NCBI RefSeq assembly: GCF_007990265.1
Contig: NZ_BJWH01000002.1
Coordinates: 1-64,000, forward strand
Length of the DNA stretch: 64,000 bases
Reading direction: 5' to 3'
Origin: Cellulomonas terrae
GTDB lineage: Bacteria; Actinomycetota; Actinomycetes; Actinomycetales; Cellulomonadaceae
The notes beneath the pieces were generated by a model. It ran no database searches. It worked only from the letters and a program-made list of their open reading frames with translations, and was not told the origin of the DNA. This document shows positions 43,625 through 53,378 of this stretch, piece by piece (within the stretch, counting starts at the first letter, position 1; each line of letters begins with the position of its first letter). A program made the position numbers and the translations under genes.

Positions 43625-44506
43625 TTGCACCCGGACACCCCCCGTCGCACGCGGCGACCAGCCGCGTTGCTGGCCGGTCTGCTTGGCGTCGTCGCCGTCG
43701 CACTCAGCGGTTGTTCCGCAGAGGTGCAGCGCGGCTGGCTCCCCGGCAACTCCGACGCCGAGATCACGGACCAGACAGGTCGCATCACCAACCTGTGGGT
43801 CGGCTCCTGGATCGCCGCGCTCATCGTCGGCATCATCACCTGGGGTCTGATCCTGTGGTGCGTCGCGGTCTACCGGAAGCGCAAGGGCGACGACACCCTC
43901 CCGGTGCAGCTGCGGTACCACGTGCCCCTCGAGGTCATGTACGTGATCCTGCCGATCATCATGGTCGGGGTGCTCTTCTACTACACCAACCGTGACACCT
44001 CCGCGATCGTCGCCACCGACGCCGAGGCGGACCTCCACGTGCAAGTCATCGGCAAGCAGTGGAGCTGGGACTTCAACTACCTCGACGACGACGCGTACGA
44101 CACCGGCCAGCACGCGCAGGACGTCGGCTCCGCCGGCACCGGCGTGCTCCGTGACCAGGTCACGCTGTACCTGCCGGTCGACGAGCGGGTCGAGTTCACG
44201 CTCGACTCCCGCGACGTCATCCACTCGTTCTGGGTCCCCGCGTTCCTCTTCAAGATGGACATGATCCCGGGCAAGACGAACACGTTCCAGGTGACGCCGA
44301 CCGAAGAGGGCGAGTACCTGGGCAAGTGCGCCGAGCTCTGCGGCGAGTACCACTCGTCGATGCTGTTCAACGTGAAGGTGGTGTCGCGCGAGGAGTACGA
44401 CGCACACATCGAGGAGCTCAAGGCCAAGGGCCAGGAAGGCTCGCTCGGTCTCGAGTACAGCCGCCAGCAGGTCCTGGACGAGGCTCCGAAGGAAGGCGAG
44501 AACTGA
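43625..44506 (+). CDS. ctaC: Cytochrome c oxidase subunit II
   Basis: CuA-containing subunit that receives electrons for the aa3 oxidase. The 293-residue protein begins with a lipoprotein-type signal (VVAVALSGC) followed by two membrane helices. The extracytoplasmic cupredoxin domain holds the CuA site, [15 protein letters not shown], with both Cys, His and Met, and HSFWVPAF before it. The start is TTG 43625; no better in-frame codon lies nearby, so it is somewhat uncertain. Its stop overlaps the ctaD ATG by one base (TGATG), giving tight coupling. Confidence 0.95.
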   Translation: MHPDTPRRTRRPAALLAGLLGVVAVALSGCSAEVQRGWLPGNSDAEITDQTGRITNLWVGSWIAALIVGIITWGLILWCVAVYRKRKGDDTLPVQLRYHVPLEVMYVILPIIMVGVLFYYTNRDTSAIVATDAEADLHVQVIGKQWSWDFNYLDDDAYDTGQHAQDVGSAGTGVLRDQVTLYLPVDERVEFTLDSRDVIHSFWVPAFLFKMDMIPGKTNTFQVTPTEEGEYLGKCAELCGEYHSSMLFNVKVVSREEYDAHIEELKAKGQEGSLGLEYSRQQVLDEAPKEGEN

Positions 44507-46314
44507 TGGCCGCCGTCGCGGAGCACATCCCCGGGCTGGCGCCCTCGCGCCAGACCCTCGGTCGCACGGTGATCAAGTGGATCACCTCGACCGACCACAA
44601 GACGATCGGCTACCTGTACCTGATCACGTCGTTCGTCTGGTTCGCCATCGGCGGCATCCTGGCCCTGCTCATCCGCGCCGAGCTCTTCGCTCCCGGCATG
44701 GACGTCTTCCAGTCCCGCGAGCAGTACAACCAGGCGTTCACCATGCACGGCACGATCATGCTGCTGCTGTTCGCCACCCCGCTGTTCGCCGGCTTCGCCA
44801 ACGTGATCATGCCGTTGCAGATCGGCGCGCCCGACGTGGCGTTCCCGCGGCTCAACATGCTCGCGTACTGGATGTTCTTCTTCGGCGGCTCGATCGCCGG
44901 GGCCGGGTTCTTCACGCCCCAGGGCGCCGCGTCGTTCGGCTGGTTCGCCTACGCGCCTCTGTCGAACACCGTCTACTCGCCGGGTCTCGGCGGTGACCTG
45001 TGGGTCTTCGGGCTCGCGCTCGCCGGATTCGGCACCATCCTCGGCGCCGTCAACTTCATCACGACGATCGTCACCATGCGCGCGCCCGGCATGACGATGT
45101 TCCGGATGCCGATCTTCACCTGGAACACCCTGGTGACGTCGCTCCTGGTGCTCATGGCGTTCCCGCCGCTGGCCGCCGCGCTGTTCGCCCTCGGCGCCGA
45201 CCGGCGCCTCGGGGCCCAGGTCTTCAACCCCGAGAACGGGGGCGCCATCCTGTGGCAGCACCTGTTCTGGTTCTTCGGGCACCCCGAGGTCTACATCATC
45301 GCCCTGCCGTTCTTCGGCATCGTCACCGAGATCCTGCCGGTGTTCAGCCGCAAGCCGATCTTCGGCTACAAGGGTCTGGTGTACGCGACGATCGCGATCG
45401 CGGCCCTGTCCGTGACCGTGTGGGCGCACCACATGTACGTCACCGGCTCGGTGCTCCTGCCGTTCTTCGCCTTCATGACGATGCTCATCGCCGTGCCGAC
45501 CGGTGTGAAGTTCTTCAACTGGATCGGCACGATGTGGCGCGGCAAGCTCACGTTCGAGACGCCGATGCTCTGGACCATCGGCTTCCTCGTCACGTTCCTG
45601 TTCGGTGGCCTGACGGGCATCATCCTGTCCAGCCCGGCGCTCGACTTCCCCCTGTCGGACTCCTACTTCGTCGTGGCGCACTTCCACTACGTCGTCTTCG
45701 GCACCGTGGTCTTCGCGATGTTCGCGGGCTTCTACTTCTGGTGGCCCAAGATGACGGGCCGGATGCTCGACGAGAAGCTGGGCAAGATCCACTTCTGGCT
45801 GCTGTTCATCGGCTTCCACACCACGTTCCTCATCCAGCACTGGCTGGGCGTCAAGGGCATGCCGCGCCGGTACGCGGACTACTCGCCCGACGACGGCTTC
45901 ACGTGGATGAACCAGCTCTCCACCGTCGGCGCGGTCATCCTCGCCGCCTCGACGCTGCCGTTCCTCTGGAACGTCTACACGACGTGGCGCAACGCACCCC
46001 TCGTCACGGTCGACGACCCGTGGGGCTACGGCGCGTCGCTCGAGTGGGCCACCAGCTGCCCGCCGCCGCGGCACAACTTCACGTCGCTCCCGCGGATCCG
46101 GTCCGAGCGCCCGGCGTTCGACCTGCACCACCCCGAGGTCGCCGCGATGGACCACGTCGAACCCAACCCCGGGCCGCTGGACTGGGAGGCGGACCGCCGT
46201 GGCGAGAGCGAGGTCGCCGTCGACCGCGTCGTCAACGACAAGGGTGAGCCGGAGCAGTCGTCCGCGACGATCGTCGACGACACCCCGCGCACCGACGAGG
46301 AGGGCACCCGATGA
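44506..46314 (+). CDS. ctaD: Cytochrome c oxidase subunit I
   Basis: Catalytic haem-copper subunit of the aa3-type terminal oxidase. The 602-residue, 12-helix protein has HGTIMLLLF with a haem a ligand, the CuB/Tyr cross-link site [24 protein letters not shown] with two CuB histidines, and [11 protein letters not shown] with the two haem ligands. An acidic tail of about 50 residues ([13 protein letters not shown]) extends into the cytoplasm. It is second in ctaC-ctaD-ctaF and overlaps ctaF by 4 bases. Confidence 0.97.
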   Translation: MAAVAEHIPGLAPSRQTLGRTVIKWITSTDHKTIGYLYLITSFVWFAIGGILALLIRAELFAPGMDVFQSREQYNQAFTMHGTIMLLLFATPLFAGFANVIMPLQIGAPDVAFPRLNMLAYWMFFFGGSIAGAGFFTPQGAASFGWFAYAPLSNTVYSPGLGGDLWVFGLALAGFGTILGAVNFITTIVTMRAPGMTMFRMPIFTWNTLVTSLLVLMAFPPLAAALFALGADRRLGAQVFNPENGGAILWQHLFWFFGHPEVYIIALPFFGIVTEILPVFSRKPIFGYKGLVYATIAIAALSVTVWAHHMYVTGSVLLPFFAFMTMLIAVPTGVKFFNWIGTMWRGKLTFETPMLWTIGFLVTFLFGGLTGIILSSPALDFPLSDSYFVVAHFHYVVFGTVVFAMFAGFYFWWPKMTGRMLDEKLGKIHFWLLFIGFHTTFLIQHWLGVKGMPRRYADYSPDDGFTWMNQLSTVGAVILAASTLPFLWNVYTTWRNAPLVTVDDPWGYGASLEWATSCPPPRHNFTSLPRIRSERPAFDLHHPEVAAMDHVEPNPGPLDWEADRRGESEVAVDRVVNDKGEPEQSSATIVDDTPRTDEEGTR

Positions 46315-46709
46315 AGCTCGAGACGAAGCTCTTCCTCTACGGCGTCCTCTTCTTCGTCCCCGTCGGACTGATCTACGCGGCCTGGAGCGGGGGCGAGGCT
46401 GTCGGCACCGTCGGGATCCCGCTCGTCGGGGGTCTCGTCGGCATGATCGGCGCCTACTTCGCCCTCCTGTCGCGCCGCATCGACGACCGTCCCGAGGACG
46501 ACCCGCTGGGCGAGATCGAGCAGGGCGCCGGCGACCAGGGCGTGTTCAGCCCGTGGAGCTGGTGGCCGCTGGTGCTCGGGATCGCCGGCGCGGTCACGTT
46601 CGCCGGTCTCGCGATCGGCTGGTGGCTGTCGTACATCGGCATCGCTGTCGGCGTCATCGGGCTCGTCGGCTGGGTGTTCGAGTTCTCCCGCGGACAGCAC
46701 GCGCACTGA
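46311..46709 (+). CDS. ctaF: Cytochrome c oxidase subunit IV, actinobacterial type
   Basis: A 132-residue protein with four hydrophobic helices that matches the actinobacterial oxidase subunit [17 protein letters not shown] start, and [11 protein letters not shown] in the middle. It is a structural subunit of the bc1-aa3 supercomplex. ATG 46311 overlaps the ctaD stop (ATGA). A strong terminator follows 10 bases after its stop. Confidence 0.92.
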   Translation: MKLETKLFLYGVLFFVPVGLIYAAWSGGEAVGTVGIPLVGGLVGMIGAYFALLSRRIDDRPEDDPLGEIEQGAGDQGVFSPWSWWPLVLGIAGAVTFAGLAIGWWLSYIGIAVGVIGLVGWVFEFSRGQHAH

Positions 46710-46718
46710 CGACCTGCC

Positions 46719-46755
46719 CGAGAAGGCCCTCACCGTGGCGGTGGGGGCCTTCTCG
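46719..46755 (+). terminator. Terminator of ctaCDF
   Basis: CGAGAAGGCCC (46719-46729) pairs with GGGCCTTCTCG (46745-46755), with further pairing in the loop (CTCACC/GGTGGG). Confidence 0.82.
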
Positions 46756-46767
46756 CGTCCTCTGCGC

Positions 46768-46773
46768 TAGCGT
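46768..46773 (+). promoter_or_regulatory. -10-like box TAGCGT, first META lipoprotein
   Basis: TAGCGT, 7-base gap to ATG 46781, just past the ctaCDF terminator. Confidence 0.5.
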
Positions 46774-46780
46774 CGGCGGT

Positions 46781-47179
46781 ATGAGGCATTCGCGTCGTCC
46801 TGCGGCCCGTTCCTTGGCTCTCGTCGTCGTCGCGGGTGGGGTGCTCGCGGGGTGCGCGAGCACCTCCGGGTCCGGCGCCACGCTGTCCGACTCCGACGTC
46901 GCCGGCGAGTGGTCGCAGGTCGACGCAGAACCGCGGGTCTACCTCGAGCTCGGCGAGGACGGTGCGCTCACCGGAAGCGACGGCTGCAACCAGCTCAGCG
47001 GGACGTGGCAGGTCGACGGCACCGAGGTCGACTTCAGCGAGCTGGCTGCGACGATGATGGCGTGCGACGACGTCGACACGTGGCTCTCCGGCGCCGAGTC
47101 GGCCACGATCGACGGCAGCGAGATGACCGTGCTCGGCGAGGGCGACCAGGAAATCGGGACCTTGGAGAAGTCTGAGTGA
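46781..47179 (+). CDS. META domain lipoprotein, copy 1
   Basis: A 132-residue predicted lipoprotein (lipobox VLAGC near residue 25). The mature part is a META/HslJ-like domain with the typical DGCNQLSGTWQVDG and MMACDDVDTW segments. HslJ-type proteins are linked to stress and novobiocin resistance in other bacteria; a role here is unknown. It is tandem with a second META lipoprotein, overlapping by 4 bases (GTGA). Confidence 0.86.
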   Translation: MRHSRRPAARSLALVVVAGGVLAGCASTSGSGATLSDSDVAGEWSQVDAEPRVYLELGEDGALTGSDGCNQLSGTWQVDGTEVDFSELAATMMACDDVDTWLSGAESATIDGSEMTVLGEGDQEIGTLEKSE

Positions 47180-47562
47180 AGCGACACCGGAGGGCCACGG
47201 CGTTGGTCATGCTGACGCTCGCGGGCGCGGCCCTGGGGGCGTGCGCGGACGGCTCCCCGAGCAGCGCCTCCGTCGACGACGTGGCCGGGATCTGGGGCAT
47301 GCAGGACACCGAGGGGATCGCCTCGCTCGAGCTGGCCGAGGACGGCACCGCCACCGGGACCGACGGGTGCAACCGGATGACGGGCACCTGGGAGCAGAAC
47401 GGCACCCAGGTGGCCTTCGGGGAGTGGGCGACGACGCGGATGGCGTGCCAGAGCGTCGACACCTGGCTCTCGCTCGCCGTGAAGGCCACCGTCGAGGGCG
47501 AGAACCTGGTCTTCGCCGACGAGAACGGCATCGAGATCGGGACGCTGCAGCCGAACTCCTGA
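47176..47562 (+). CDS. META domain lipoprotein, copy 2
   Basis: A 128-residue paralogue of the preceding protein: lipobox LGAC near residue 22, then DGCNRMTGTWEQNG and RMACQSVDTWL. Identity to copy 1 is clear in the motifs but moderate overall, so the duplication is old. GTG 47176 sits in the stop of copy 1. A strong hairpin follows its stop. Confidence 0.86.
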   Translation: MKRHRRATALVMLTLAGAALGACADGSPSSASVDDVAGIWGMQDTEGIASLELAEDGTATGTDGCNRMTGTWEQNGTQVAFGEWATTRMACQSVDTWLSLAVKATVEGENLVFADENGIEIGTLQPNS

Positions 47563-47571
47563 CCCCTGACA

Positions 47572-47612
47572 TGCCTGAGGGCCGCCCCCCATGAGGAGAC
47601 GGCCCTCAGGCA
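47572..47612. terminator. Bidirectional terminator between META genes and sodA
   Basis: TGCCTGAGGGCCG (47572-47584) pairs with CGGCCCTCAGGCA (47600-47612), a 13-bp stem between convergent genes. Confidence 0.85.
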
Positions 47613-47621
47613 CGCAGACGG

Positions 47622-48248
47622 TCAGACGGGGACGATGAGTCCCGCAGTCTGCGTCCGTGCGCGGTCGAAGCGCGCGGCCGCGTCAGCCCAGTTGACGATG
47701 TTCCACCACGCCTTGACGTAGTCCGCCTTGACGTTGACGTAGTCGAGGTAGAAGGCGTGCTCCCACATGTCGAGGACGACGACGGGGACCAGGCCGAGCG
47801 CGATGTTGCTCTGCTGGTCGTACAGCTGCACGATCACGAGCTTCTGACCGATGGAGTCCCACGCGAGGATCGACCAGCCGGAGCCCTGGATGCCGATCGC
47901 GTTGGCGGCGAAGTGCTTCTGGAAGGCCTCGAACGAGCCGAAGAACTCGTCGACCGCGGCACCCAGCTCACCGGTCGGCTTGTCGCCGCCGTCCGGGGAG
48001 AGGTTCTGCCAGAACACGGAGTGGTTGACGTGACCGCCGAGGTTGAACGCGAGGTTCTTCTCGTGCAGGTTCACGGCGGCGAAGTCGTCGGCCGCGCGAG
48101 CGGCGGCGAGCTTCTCGAGCGCGGTGTTGGCGCCGGTCACGTACGCGGCGTGGTGCTTGTCATGGTGCAGCTCCATGATCCGGCCCGAGATGTGCGGCTC
48201 GAGCGCCGCGTAGTCGTAGGGCAGATCCGGAAGCGAGTAGTCAGCCAT
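47622..48248 (-). CDS. sodA: Superoxide dismutase, Mn/Fe type
   Basis: Converts superoxide to oxygen and peroxide. The 208-residue protein has the four metal ligands in [13 protein letters not shown] (His), NHSVFWQNL (His), and [16 protein letters not shown] [11 protein letters not shown] (Asp, His). GGHVNHS and YDQQSNI resemble actinobacterial Mn/Fe enzymes, and metal choice cannot be settled by eye. There is no signal peptide. ATG 48248 lies 11 bases after AGGAGAGG. It sits between the convergent halves of the respiratory chain genes. A palindrome TCTGTACAGA (48301-48310) lies upstream. Confidence 0.95.
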   Translation of the reverse strand: MADYSLPDLPYDYAALEPHISGRIMELHHDKHHAAYVTGANTALEKLAAARAADDFAAVNLHEKNLAFNLGGHVNHSVFWQNLSPDGGDKPTGELGAAVDEFFGSFEAFQKHFAANAIGIQGSGWSILAWDSIGQKLVIVQLYDQQSNIALGLVPVVVLDMWEHAFYLDYVNVKADYVKAWWNIVNWADAAARFDRARTQTAGLIVPV

Positions 48249-48314
48249 GCGTGAGTACACCTCTCCTGCGTCGGTTCTGGGACCACGTGTCGCGGTCCGC
48301 TCTGTACAGAGGAA

Positions 48315-48345
48315 CGGGCGGCCCGCCGTTACGGCGAGCCGCCCG
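48315..48345 (-). terminator. Terminator of qcrCAB
   Basis: CGGGCGGC (48315-48322) pairs with GCCGCCCG (48338-48345), and inside it CGCCGT pairs with ACGGCG, giving a nearly continuous 14-bp stem 27 bases after the qcrB stop. Confidence 0.8.
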
Positions 48346-48371
48346 ACTCCACGGTCAACTCTTGTCCAGGA

Positions 48372-50108
48372 TCAGCGATTCCGCCCGTCGAGGGCCGTCT
48401 CATCCTGCGGATCCACCAGGTGCTGGCCGCCGCCCACGGCTCCGGTCAGCTGGGCCGGGGCCGGCTCACCGGCGGGCGCGATCGCGTCGTGCTGGCCGTG
48501 CGAGTGCGACGCGGCCAGCTCGGCGGGCGTCACGGGCTCGATGCGGTCCTCGTAGAACGTCTGCGAGAGCCGCTGGCGCATCCGGTCGAGCCGGTAGCCC
48601 TTGCGACGGACACCGCGCGAGTCCTCCGCCGGCTCGATCTCCAGCGGGCGGATCGCGTCGTGCTGCACCCGCAGCCAGCGCTCGTGGGCGTCCAGCGGCT
48701 TGTGCACCTCGATGTACTCACCGTTGGCGAACCGCACGATGCGGCCCGTCTCGTGACCGTGCAGGACCAGCTCGCGGTCCTTGCGCTGCAGGCCGAGGCA
48801 GATGCGCTTGGTCACCCAGAACGCGAACCAGGGGCCGACGAAGATCAGGACCCGGAACGCCCACGTGATGTCGTTGAGCGACATGTGGAAGTGCGTGGCG
48901 ATCAGGTCGTTGGAACCCGCGAGCACGAGGATGAAGAACGCCGTCAGGATCGAGACGCCGAAGGCGGTCCGGAACGGGCGGTTGCGGGGGCGGTCCAGGA
49001 CGTGGTGCTCCCGCTTGTCGCCGGTCGCGAACGCCTCGATGAACGGGTACGCCGCCAGCAGTGTGAACAGGATCCCCGGAACGACCATCGCCGGGATGAT
49101 GACGTTGAGCGACAGCGTGTAGTGGCCGATGACGACCTCGGTGAACCCTGGCATGAGGCGCAGGGATCCCTCGAGGAAGAGCATGTACCAGTCCGGTTGG
49201 GCGCCCGCCGAGATCGGTGAGGGATCGTACGGGCCGTAGTTCCACACCGGGTTGATCGACATCGTCGCCGCCATGAGCGCGATGACGCCGAAGACGGTGA
49301 AGAAGTAGCCGCCGGCCTTCGCCACGTAGATCGGGAAGAGCGGGTAGCCGACGACGTTCTTGTCCGACCGGCCCGAGCCCGGGTACTGCGTGTGCTTGTG
49401 CAGCACCACGAAGAACAGGTGCAGGCCGATGAGCGCCAGGATGATGCCCGGGACCAGCAGGATGTGCACCGTGAACAGGCGGGGGATCAGGTCCTGGCCC
49501 GGGAACTCGCCGCCGAAGATGAAGTACGACGTGTAGCTGCCGATGATCGGGACGGCCTTCACGACTCCGTCGGTGATCCGCAGCCCGTTGCCCGACAGGA
49601 CGTCGTCCGGGAGCGAGTAGCCCGAGAAGCCCGCCGCCAGGCCGAGGATGAGCAGCAGGAAGCCGACGACCCAGTTGACCTCGCGCGGCTTGCGGAACGC
49701 GCCCGTGAAGAACACGCGCATCATGTGCGTGACGATCGCGGCCATGAAGATCAGCGCGGCCCAGTGGTGGATCTGCCGCATGAGCAGACCACCGCGCACC
49801 TCGAACGACAGCCGGAGCGTCGAGGCGAACGCCTCGGACATCTCGACGCCGTTCATGGCGGCCCAGGGGCCCTCGTAGTGGACCTCGGTCATGCTCGGTA
49901 CGAAGAAGATCGTCAGGAACACGCCGGAGATGAGGATCGTGATGAAGCTGAACAGCGCGATCTCACCGAGGAGGAAGGACCAGTGGTCCGGGAAGATCTT
50001 GCGCGCGAACGTCTTGACGAACGTCCCGATGCCGGTGCGCTGGTCGAGGTAGTCCGCGGTACCGCCGGCGATCTTCTCGACGGGGGTCGGGGTGGCTGTG
50101 GTCGTCAT
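48372..50108 (-). CDS. qcrB: Cytochrome bc1 complex cytochrome b subunit
   Basis: Quinol-oxidising subunit with two b-type haems. The 578-residue protein has the haem-ligand histidines in RQIHHWAALIFMAAIVTHMM and TVHILLVPGIILALIGLHLF, the Qo-site stretch PVWNYGPYDPSPIS, and the long cytoplasmic C-terminal extension typical of actinobacterial QcrB (RRKGYRLDRMRQRL). ATG 50108 overlaps the qcrA stop by 4 bases. Confidence 0.96.
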   Translation of the reverse strand: MTTTATPTPVEKIAGGTADYLDQRTGIGTFVKTFARKIFPDHWSFLLGEIALFSFITILISGVFLTIFFVPSMTEVHYEGPWAAMNGVEMSEAFASTLRLSFEVRGGLLMRQIHHWAALIFMAAIVTHMMRVFFTGAFRKPREVNWVVGFLLLILGLAAGFSGYSLPDDVLSGNGLRITDGVVKAVPIIGSYTSYFIFGGEFPGQDLIPRLFTVHILLVPGIILALIGLHLFFVVLHKHTQYPGSGRSDKNVVGYPLFPIYVAKAGGYFFTVFGVIALMAATMSINPVWNYGPYDPSPISAGAQPDWYMLFLEGSLRLMPGFTEVVIGHYTLSLNVIIPAMVVPGILFTLLAAYPFIEAFATGDKREHHVLDRPRNRPFRTAFGVSILTAFFILVLAGSNDLIATHFHMSLNDITWAFRVLIFVGPWFAFWVTKRICLGLQRKDRELVLHGHETGRIVRFANGEYIEVHKPLDAHERWLRVQHDAIRPLEIEPAEDSRGVRRKGYRLDRMRQRLSQTFYEDRIEPVTPAELAASHSHGQHDAIAPAGEPAPAQLTGAVGGGQHLVDPQDETALDGRNR

Positions 50109-51145
50109 CGGGCCAGACGCTCCCAGTAGCTCGGGCCGACGGGCTCGGTGAAGTCGCTCTGCGCGATCAGGTAGCCCTCGTCATCGACAGTGATCGGCAG
50201 CTGCGGCAGGGGCCGCTTCGCCGGTCCGAACACGACCTTCGCTCCGTCCGCCACGTCGAACGTCGACTGGTGGCACGGGCACAGGAGGTGATGGGTCTGC
50301 TGCTCGTACAGCGCGACCGGACAACCCACGTGGGTGCAGATCTTCGAGTATGCGACGATCCCGTCGTAGGACCAACCCTTGCGGTCCTCGGCCTCGGTGA
50401 GGTCGGCGGGGTCGAGACGGACGAGCAGGACGACGGCCTTGGCCTTCTCGTCGAGCGGGTGCTCCGCCTCGTGCAGGTCCTCCGGGATGACGTGGAAGAC
50501 CGAGCCGATGGTGACGTCGGCGGCCTTGATCGGCCGGCCTGTCGGGTCCGTCGCGAGCTTGGTGCCCTTGCGCCACATCGTGTGCCGGAACTTGGAGACG
50601 TTCCAGTCGTCGCCGATGTTGCCGACGAACGGCACGACGATCGCGAGCGGAAAGAGCGCCAGGGCCGAGATCATCGCGCCCTGGAGCACGCCGCGACGAC
50701 CGATGGCGGAGTCCGCCGCACCGTCCTTCAGGGCGGTGACCGCGGCGGCGCGGTTCTCGTCCGAGCTGCGCTGCAGGTGCCGGTCCTCGGACTTCTCGTG
50801 GTCGTTCATGAGCGCCTTGGCCCAGTGCACGGCCGCGAAGCCGATCCCCAGCAGGCTGAGCGCGAGGCCGAGGCCCAGCGCGAGGTTCGAGCGGAGCATC
50901 GACTCCGGGGTCTCGCCCGGCGGGAGCGCGAAGTACGCGACCAGGAAGCCGATCGTGGCGATCACGGAGATGCCGAACAGCGCGACGACCTGGCGCTCGG
51001 CCTTCTTGTTCGCCTTCGGGTCGTTGTCGCCGAGGCGGTCGTGGTGCTCCGGGTGGCCCGGGTCCTCGAAGCGGTCGGGCAGGGCGCCCGGCTCGTGCGT
51101 GACGAGCTCGTTGCTGGCCTCGTGGCCGGTGTCGTGGTTGCTCAC
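50105..51145 (-). CDS. qcrA: Cytochrome bc1 complex Rieske iron-sulfur subunit
   Basis: Rieske 2Fe-2S subunit. The 346-residue protein has the actinobacterial layout: a cytoplasmic N-terminus of about 60 residues, three hydrophobic helices, then the cluster domain with CTHVGCP and CPCHQSTFD (two Cys, two His). GTG 51145 overlaps the qcrC stop (GTGA), and its own stop overlaps the qcrB start. Confidence 0.96.
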   Translation of the reverse strand: MSNHDTGHEASNELVTHEPGALPDRFEDPGHPEHHDRLGDNDPKANKKAERQVVALFGISVIATIGFLVAYFALPPGETPESMLRSNLALGLGLALSLLGIGFAAVHWAKALMNDHEKSEDRHLQRSSDENRAAAVTALKDGAADSAIGRRGVLQGAMISALALFPLAIVVPFVGNIGDDWNVSKFRHTMWRKGTKLATDPTGRPIKAADVTIGSVFHVIPEDLHEAEHPLDEKAKAVVLLVRLDPADLTEAEDRKGWSYDGIVAYSKICTHVGCPVALYEQQTHHLLCPCHQSTFDVADGAKVVFGPAKRPLPQLPITVDDEGYLIAQSDFTEPVGPSYWERLAR

Positions 51146-51927
51146 GAGGACTTCGCTCCGATCCAGACTGCTGCGCCGATGAGCAGGCCCATGCCGACGA
51201 CCCAGGCCCACAGGCCTTCACTCACCGGTCCCAGGGCACCGAGGTCGAGCCCGCCGGGTGAGGTACCACCCTGCTGGTCGATGAACGCGATGATGTCGCG
51301 CTTCTCCTCGGGCGTGATGTTCGCGTCGTTGAAGACGGGCATCGACTGCGGGCCGGTCAGCATGGCCTCGTACAGGTGGGTGGGCGTGGTCTCCCAGAGG
51401 TTCGGCGCGAACTTGCCCTGCGAGAGCGCACCGCCCGCGCCGACGGCGTTGTGGCACATCGCGCAGTTGGTGCGGAAGATCAGCATCCCGTTGGCGACGT
51501 CACCGAGAGCGGGGTCGACCTGCTCCGCGGTGGGGATGGCCGGACCGGCACCCAGCGACGCGACGAACGCGGCGAGCTGGTTGATCTGCTCCTGGTCGAA
51601 CTGGACCGGCTTCGGGAGCGCCTGCGGACCGCTCATCTGCATGGGCATGCGACCCGTGCCGACCTGGAAGTCGACAGCCGCGGCGCCCACCCCGATGAGG
51701 GACGGACCGCTCGCCGTGCCGGACGCGGCCGGCCCGTGGCAGGAGGCGCAGTTGGCCTGGAACAGCTTCTCGCCGGTCGCGATGTCGTTCGTGCTCGCCT
51801 GCACGGGCGCCGCGTCGGCCGACGTCGGTGCCAGCACCGCGTACAGGCCACCGGTGAGCAGCAGCGCCAGCAGGAGCAGCACGATCGGCGCACGCCGATC
51901 CTGCCTGCGGGCTGCGAGTGCCTTCAC
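51142..51927 (-). CDS. qcrC: Cytochrome bc1 complex dihaem cytochrome c subunit
   Basis: Dihaem cytochrome c that hands electrons straight to the aa3 oxidase in actinobacteria, which lack a soluble cytochrome c. The 261-residue protein has an N-terminal membrane anchor, haem sites CASCH and CAMCH about 100 residues apart, and a C-terminal membrane helix (GLWAWVVGMGLLIGAAVW). GTG 51927 has GAGGA seven bases upstream and is preferred to GTG 51948. First gene of qcrCAB, 69 bases after ctaE. Confidence 0.95.
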   Translation of the reverse strand: MKALAARRQDRRAPIVLLLLALLLTGGLYAVLAPTSADAAPVQASTNDIATGEKLFQANCASCHGPAASGTASGPSLIGVGAAAVDFQVGTGRMPMQMSGPQALPKPVQFDQEQINQLAAFVASLGAGPAIPTAEQVDPALGDVANGMLIFRTNCAMCHNAVGAGGALSQGKFAPNLWETTPTHLYEAMLTGPQSMPVFNDANITPEEKRDIIAFIDQQGGTSPGGLDLGALGPVSEGLWAWVVGMGLLIGAAVWIGAKSS

Positions 51928-51996
51928 GGATCGATCCTCGTCTCGCACATGGGGGATAGGGGACTACGAGGCGTCGGGCGGGGGCGCCCGTCGCCC

Positions 51997-52644
51997 CTAC
52001 TTCAGGAGGTAGATGACCGCGAAGAGCGCGATCCAGACGACGTCGACGAAGTGCCAGTAGTACGACGTCACGATCGCGGTGGTGGCCTCGTGGTGACCGA
52101 ACCGCTTGGCGCTGAAGGAGCGACCGAGCAGGAACAGGAAGGCGATCAGACCGCCGACGACGTGCAGACCGTGGAACCCGGTCGTCAGGTAGAAGACCGA
52201 GCCGTACGGGCTCGACGCGATGGTCAGACCCTCGTGGACGAGCTCGGCGTACTCGTAGATCTGGCCGCCGATGAAGAAGGCGCCCATCAGGTAGGTGAGG
52301 GCCATCCACTCGTTCATGCCCCACCGGTTCACCTGGATCAGCGACCCGGTGCGCACGGGCTGGAACCGCTCCGCTGCCCACACACCCATCTGGCACGTCA
52401 CCGACGACAGCACCAGCACGGTCGTGTTGATGGCCGCGAAGGTGATGTTGAGCTTGGGCGTGTTCTCGGCCCAGGCCTCGGGATCGGCGCCACGGAGCGT
52501 GAAGTACATGGCGAAGAGGCCGGCGAAGAACATGAGCTCGCTGGCCAGCCAGACGATCGTCCCCACCGAGACAGGGTTCGGCCGGTTGACGCTCACGTGG
52601 GGGCTGGTGCGCGGGGCAGCCGTTGCGGTCGACACGATCGCCAT
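51997..52644 (-). CDS. ctaE: Cytochrome c oxidase subunit III
   Basis: Structural subunit of the aa3 oxidase. The 215-residue protein has five membrane helices and family motifs [38 protein letters not shown] and [19 protein letters not shown]. It lies upstream of qcrCAB, the usual actinobacterial order ctaE-qcrC-qcrA-qcrB. ATG 52644 has no ribosome site, so the message may be leaderless. Confidence 0.96.
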   Translation of the reverse strand: MAIVSTATAAPRTSPHVSVNRPNPVSVGTIVWLASELMFFAGLFAMYFTLRGADPEAWAENTPKLNITFAAINTTVLVLSSVTCQMGVWAAERFQPVRTGSLIQVNRWGMNEWMALTYLMGAFFIGGQIYEYAELVHEGLTIASSPYGSVFYLTTGFHGLHVVGGLIAFLFLLGRSFSAKRFGHHEATTAIVTSYYWHFVDVVWIALFAVIYLLK

Positions 52645-52943
52645 TATGGCTGATGACACCCGTGCATGGGACGTCGGACCCTCAGCGTCGCCACAGGGAA
52701 ATGTCACACCGTCATGATCCGGAGCCTCGCGCGCGAGGAGCCGGCCCGAGATCATGCGGATCTGCCCGGTCCACGGCGGCCCGTGCGCGCGATTGCGCGG
52801 GTTCGTCGCCCCGGCGCGCACGGGCGCGTCGCACGCCTCGTGATATGCGTCCGTGCGACCCGACGGCGGTCCTGCCCTCCCCGGCCCGACGAGCCGTGCC
52901 AGAATCCCCCCGGACGCACGTCGACGACGAGTGAGGACCTTCC
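52645..52943. other. 299-base spacer between divergent ctaE and receiver-like gene
   Basis: No convincing coding frame. It contains a perfect palindrome CCTCGCGCGCGAGG at 52725-52738 and must hold both promoters. CAGAAT at 52900-52905 is a weak -10 candidate for the receiver-like gene; nothing firm is seen for ctaE. Confidence 0.5.
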
Positions 52944-53378
52944 ATGAGCACGGCGCAGCCCGAGAACGCAGGAGCAGGCACCACCCCTGGCCCGCGGATC
53001 CTGCTGTACAGCGACGACGTGGACGCCCGCGCGCAGGTGCGCCTCGCGGTCGGGCGCAGGCTCCGGCGCGGCGCGCCCGACATCGAGTGGGTCGAGGTGG
53101 CCACCGCCGCCGCGGTGATCGCGCAGACCGAGTCGGGCGGGCTGGACCTGCTCATCCTCGACGGCGAGGCGGACAAGGTCGGTGGCCTCGGGCTCGCGCG
53201 CCAGCTCAAGGACGAGATCTTCCGGTGCCCCCCGACGCTGGTCCTCACCGGACGCCCGCAGGACGCCTGGCTCGCGTCCTGGTCGAACGCCGACGCCGTC
53301 GTGAGCCGGCCCCTCGACCCCGTCGAGCTGCACGGGGCCGTCGCGGCGATCGTCGAGTCGTCGGCCGTCACCCGATGA
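52944..53378 (+). CDS. Stand-alone receiver-like protein, partly degenerate
   Basis: A 144-residue protein that reads as a CheY-like receiver: [11 protein letters not shown] (acidic pair, Asp 24-25), [19 protein letters not shown] (phospho-acceptor position Asp 73), TLVLTGRP (Thr 102) and [11 protein letters not shown], where the conserved Lys is replaced by Arg 122. No output domain follows. Such a protein could sense through protein contact rather than ordinary phosphorelay. ATG 52944 has GAGGA six bases upstream. It overlaps trpD by 4 bases, with no kinase gene nearby. Confidence 0.75.
   Translation: MSTAQPENAGAGTTPGPRILLYSDDVDARAQVRLAVGRRLRRGAPDIEWVEVATAAAVIAQTESGGLDLLILDGEADKVGGLGLARQLKDEIFRCPPTLVLTGRPQDAWLASWSNADAVVSRPLDPVELHGAVAAIVESSAVTR

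Noticed and set aside
48301..48310. Palindrome TCTGTACAGA upstream of sodA as an operator
   Set aside because: Ten-base palindromes arise by chance; there is no second copy or promoter context strong enough to call it.
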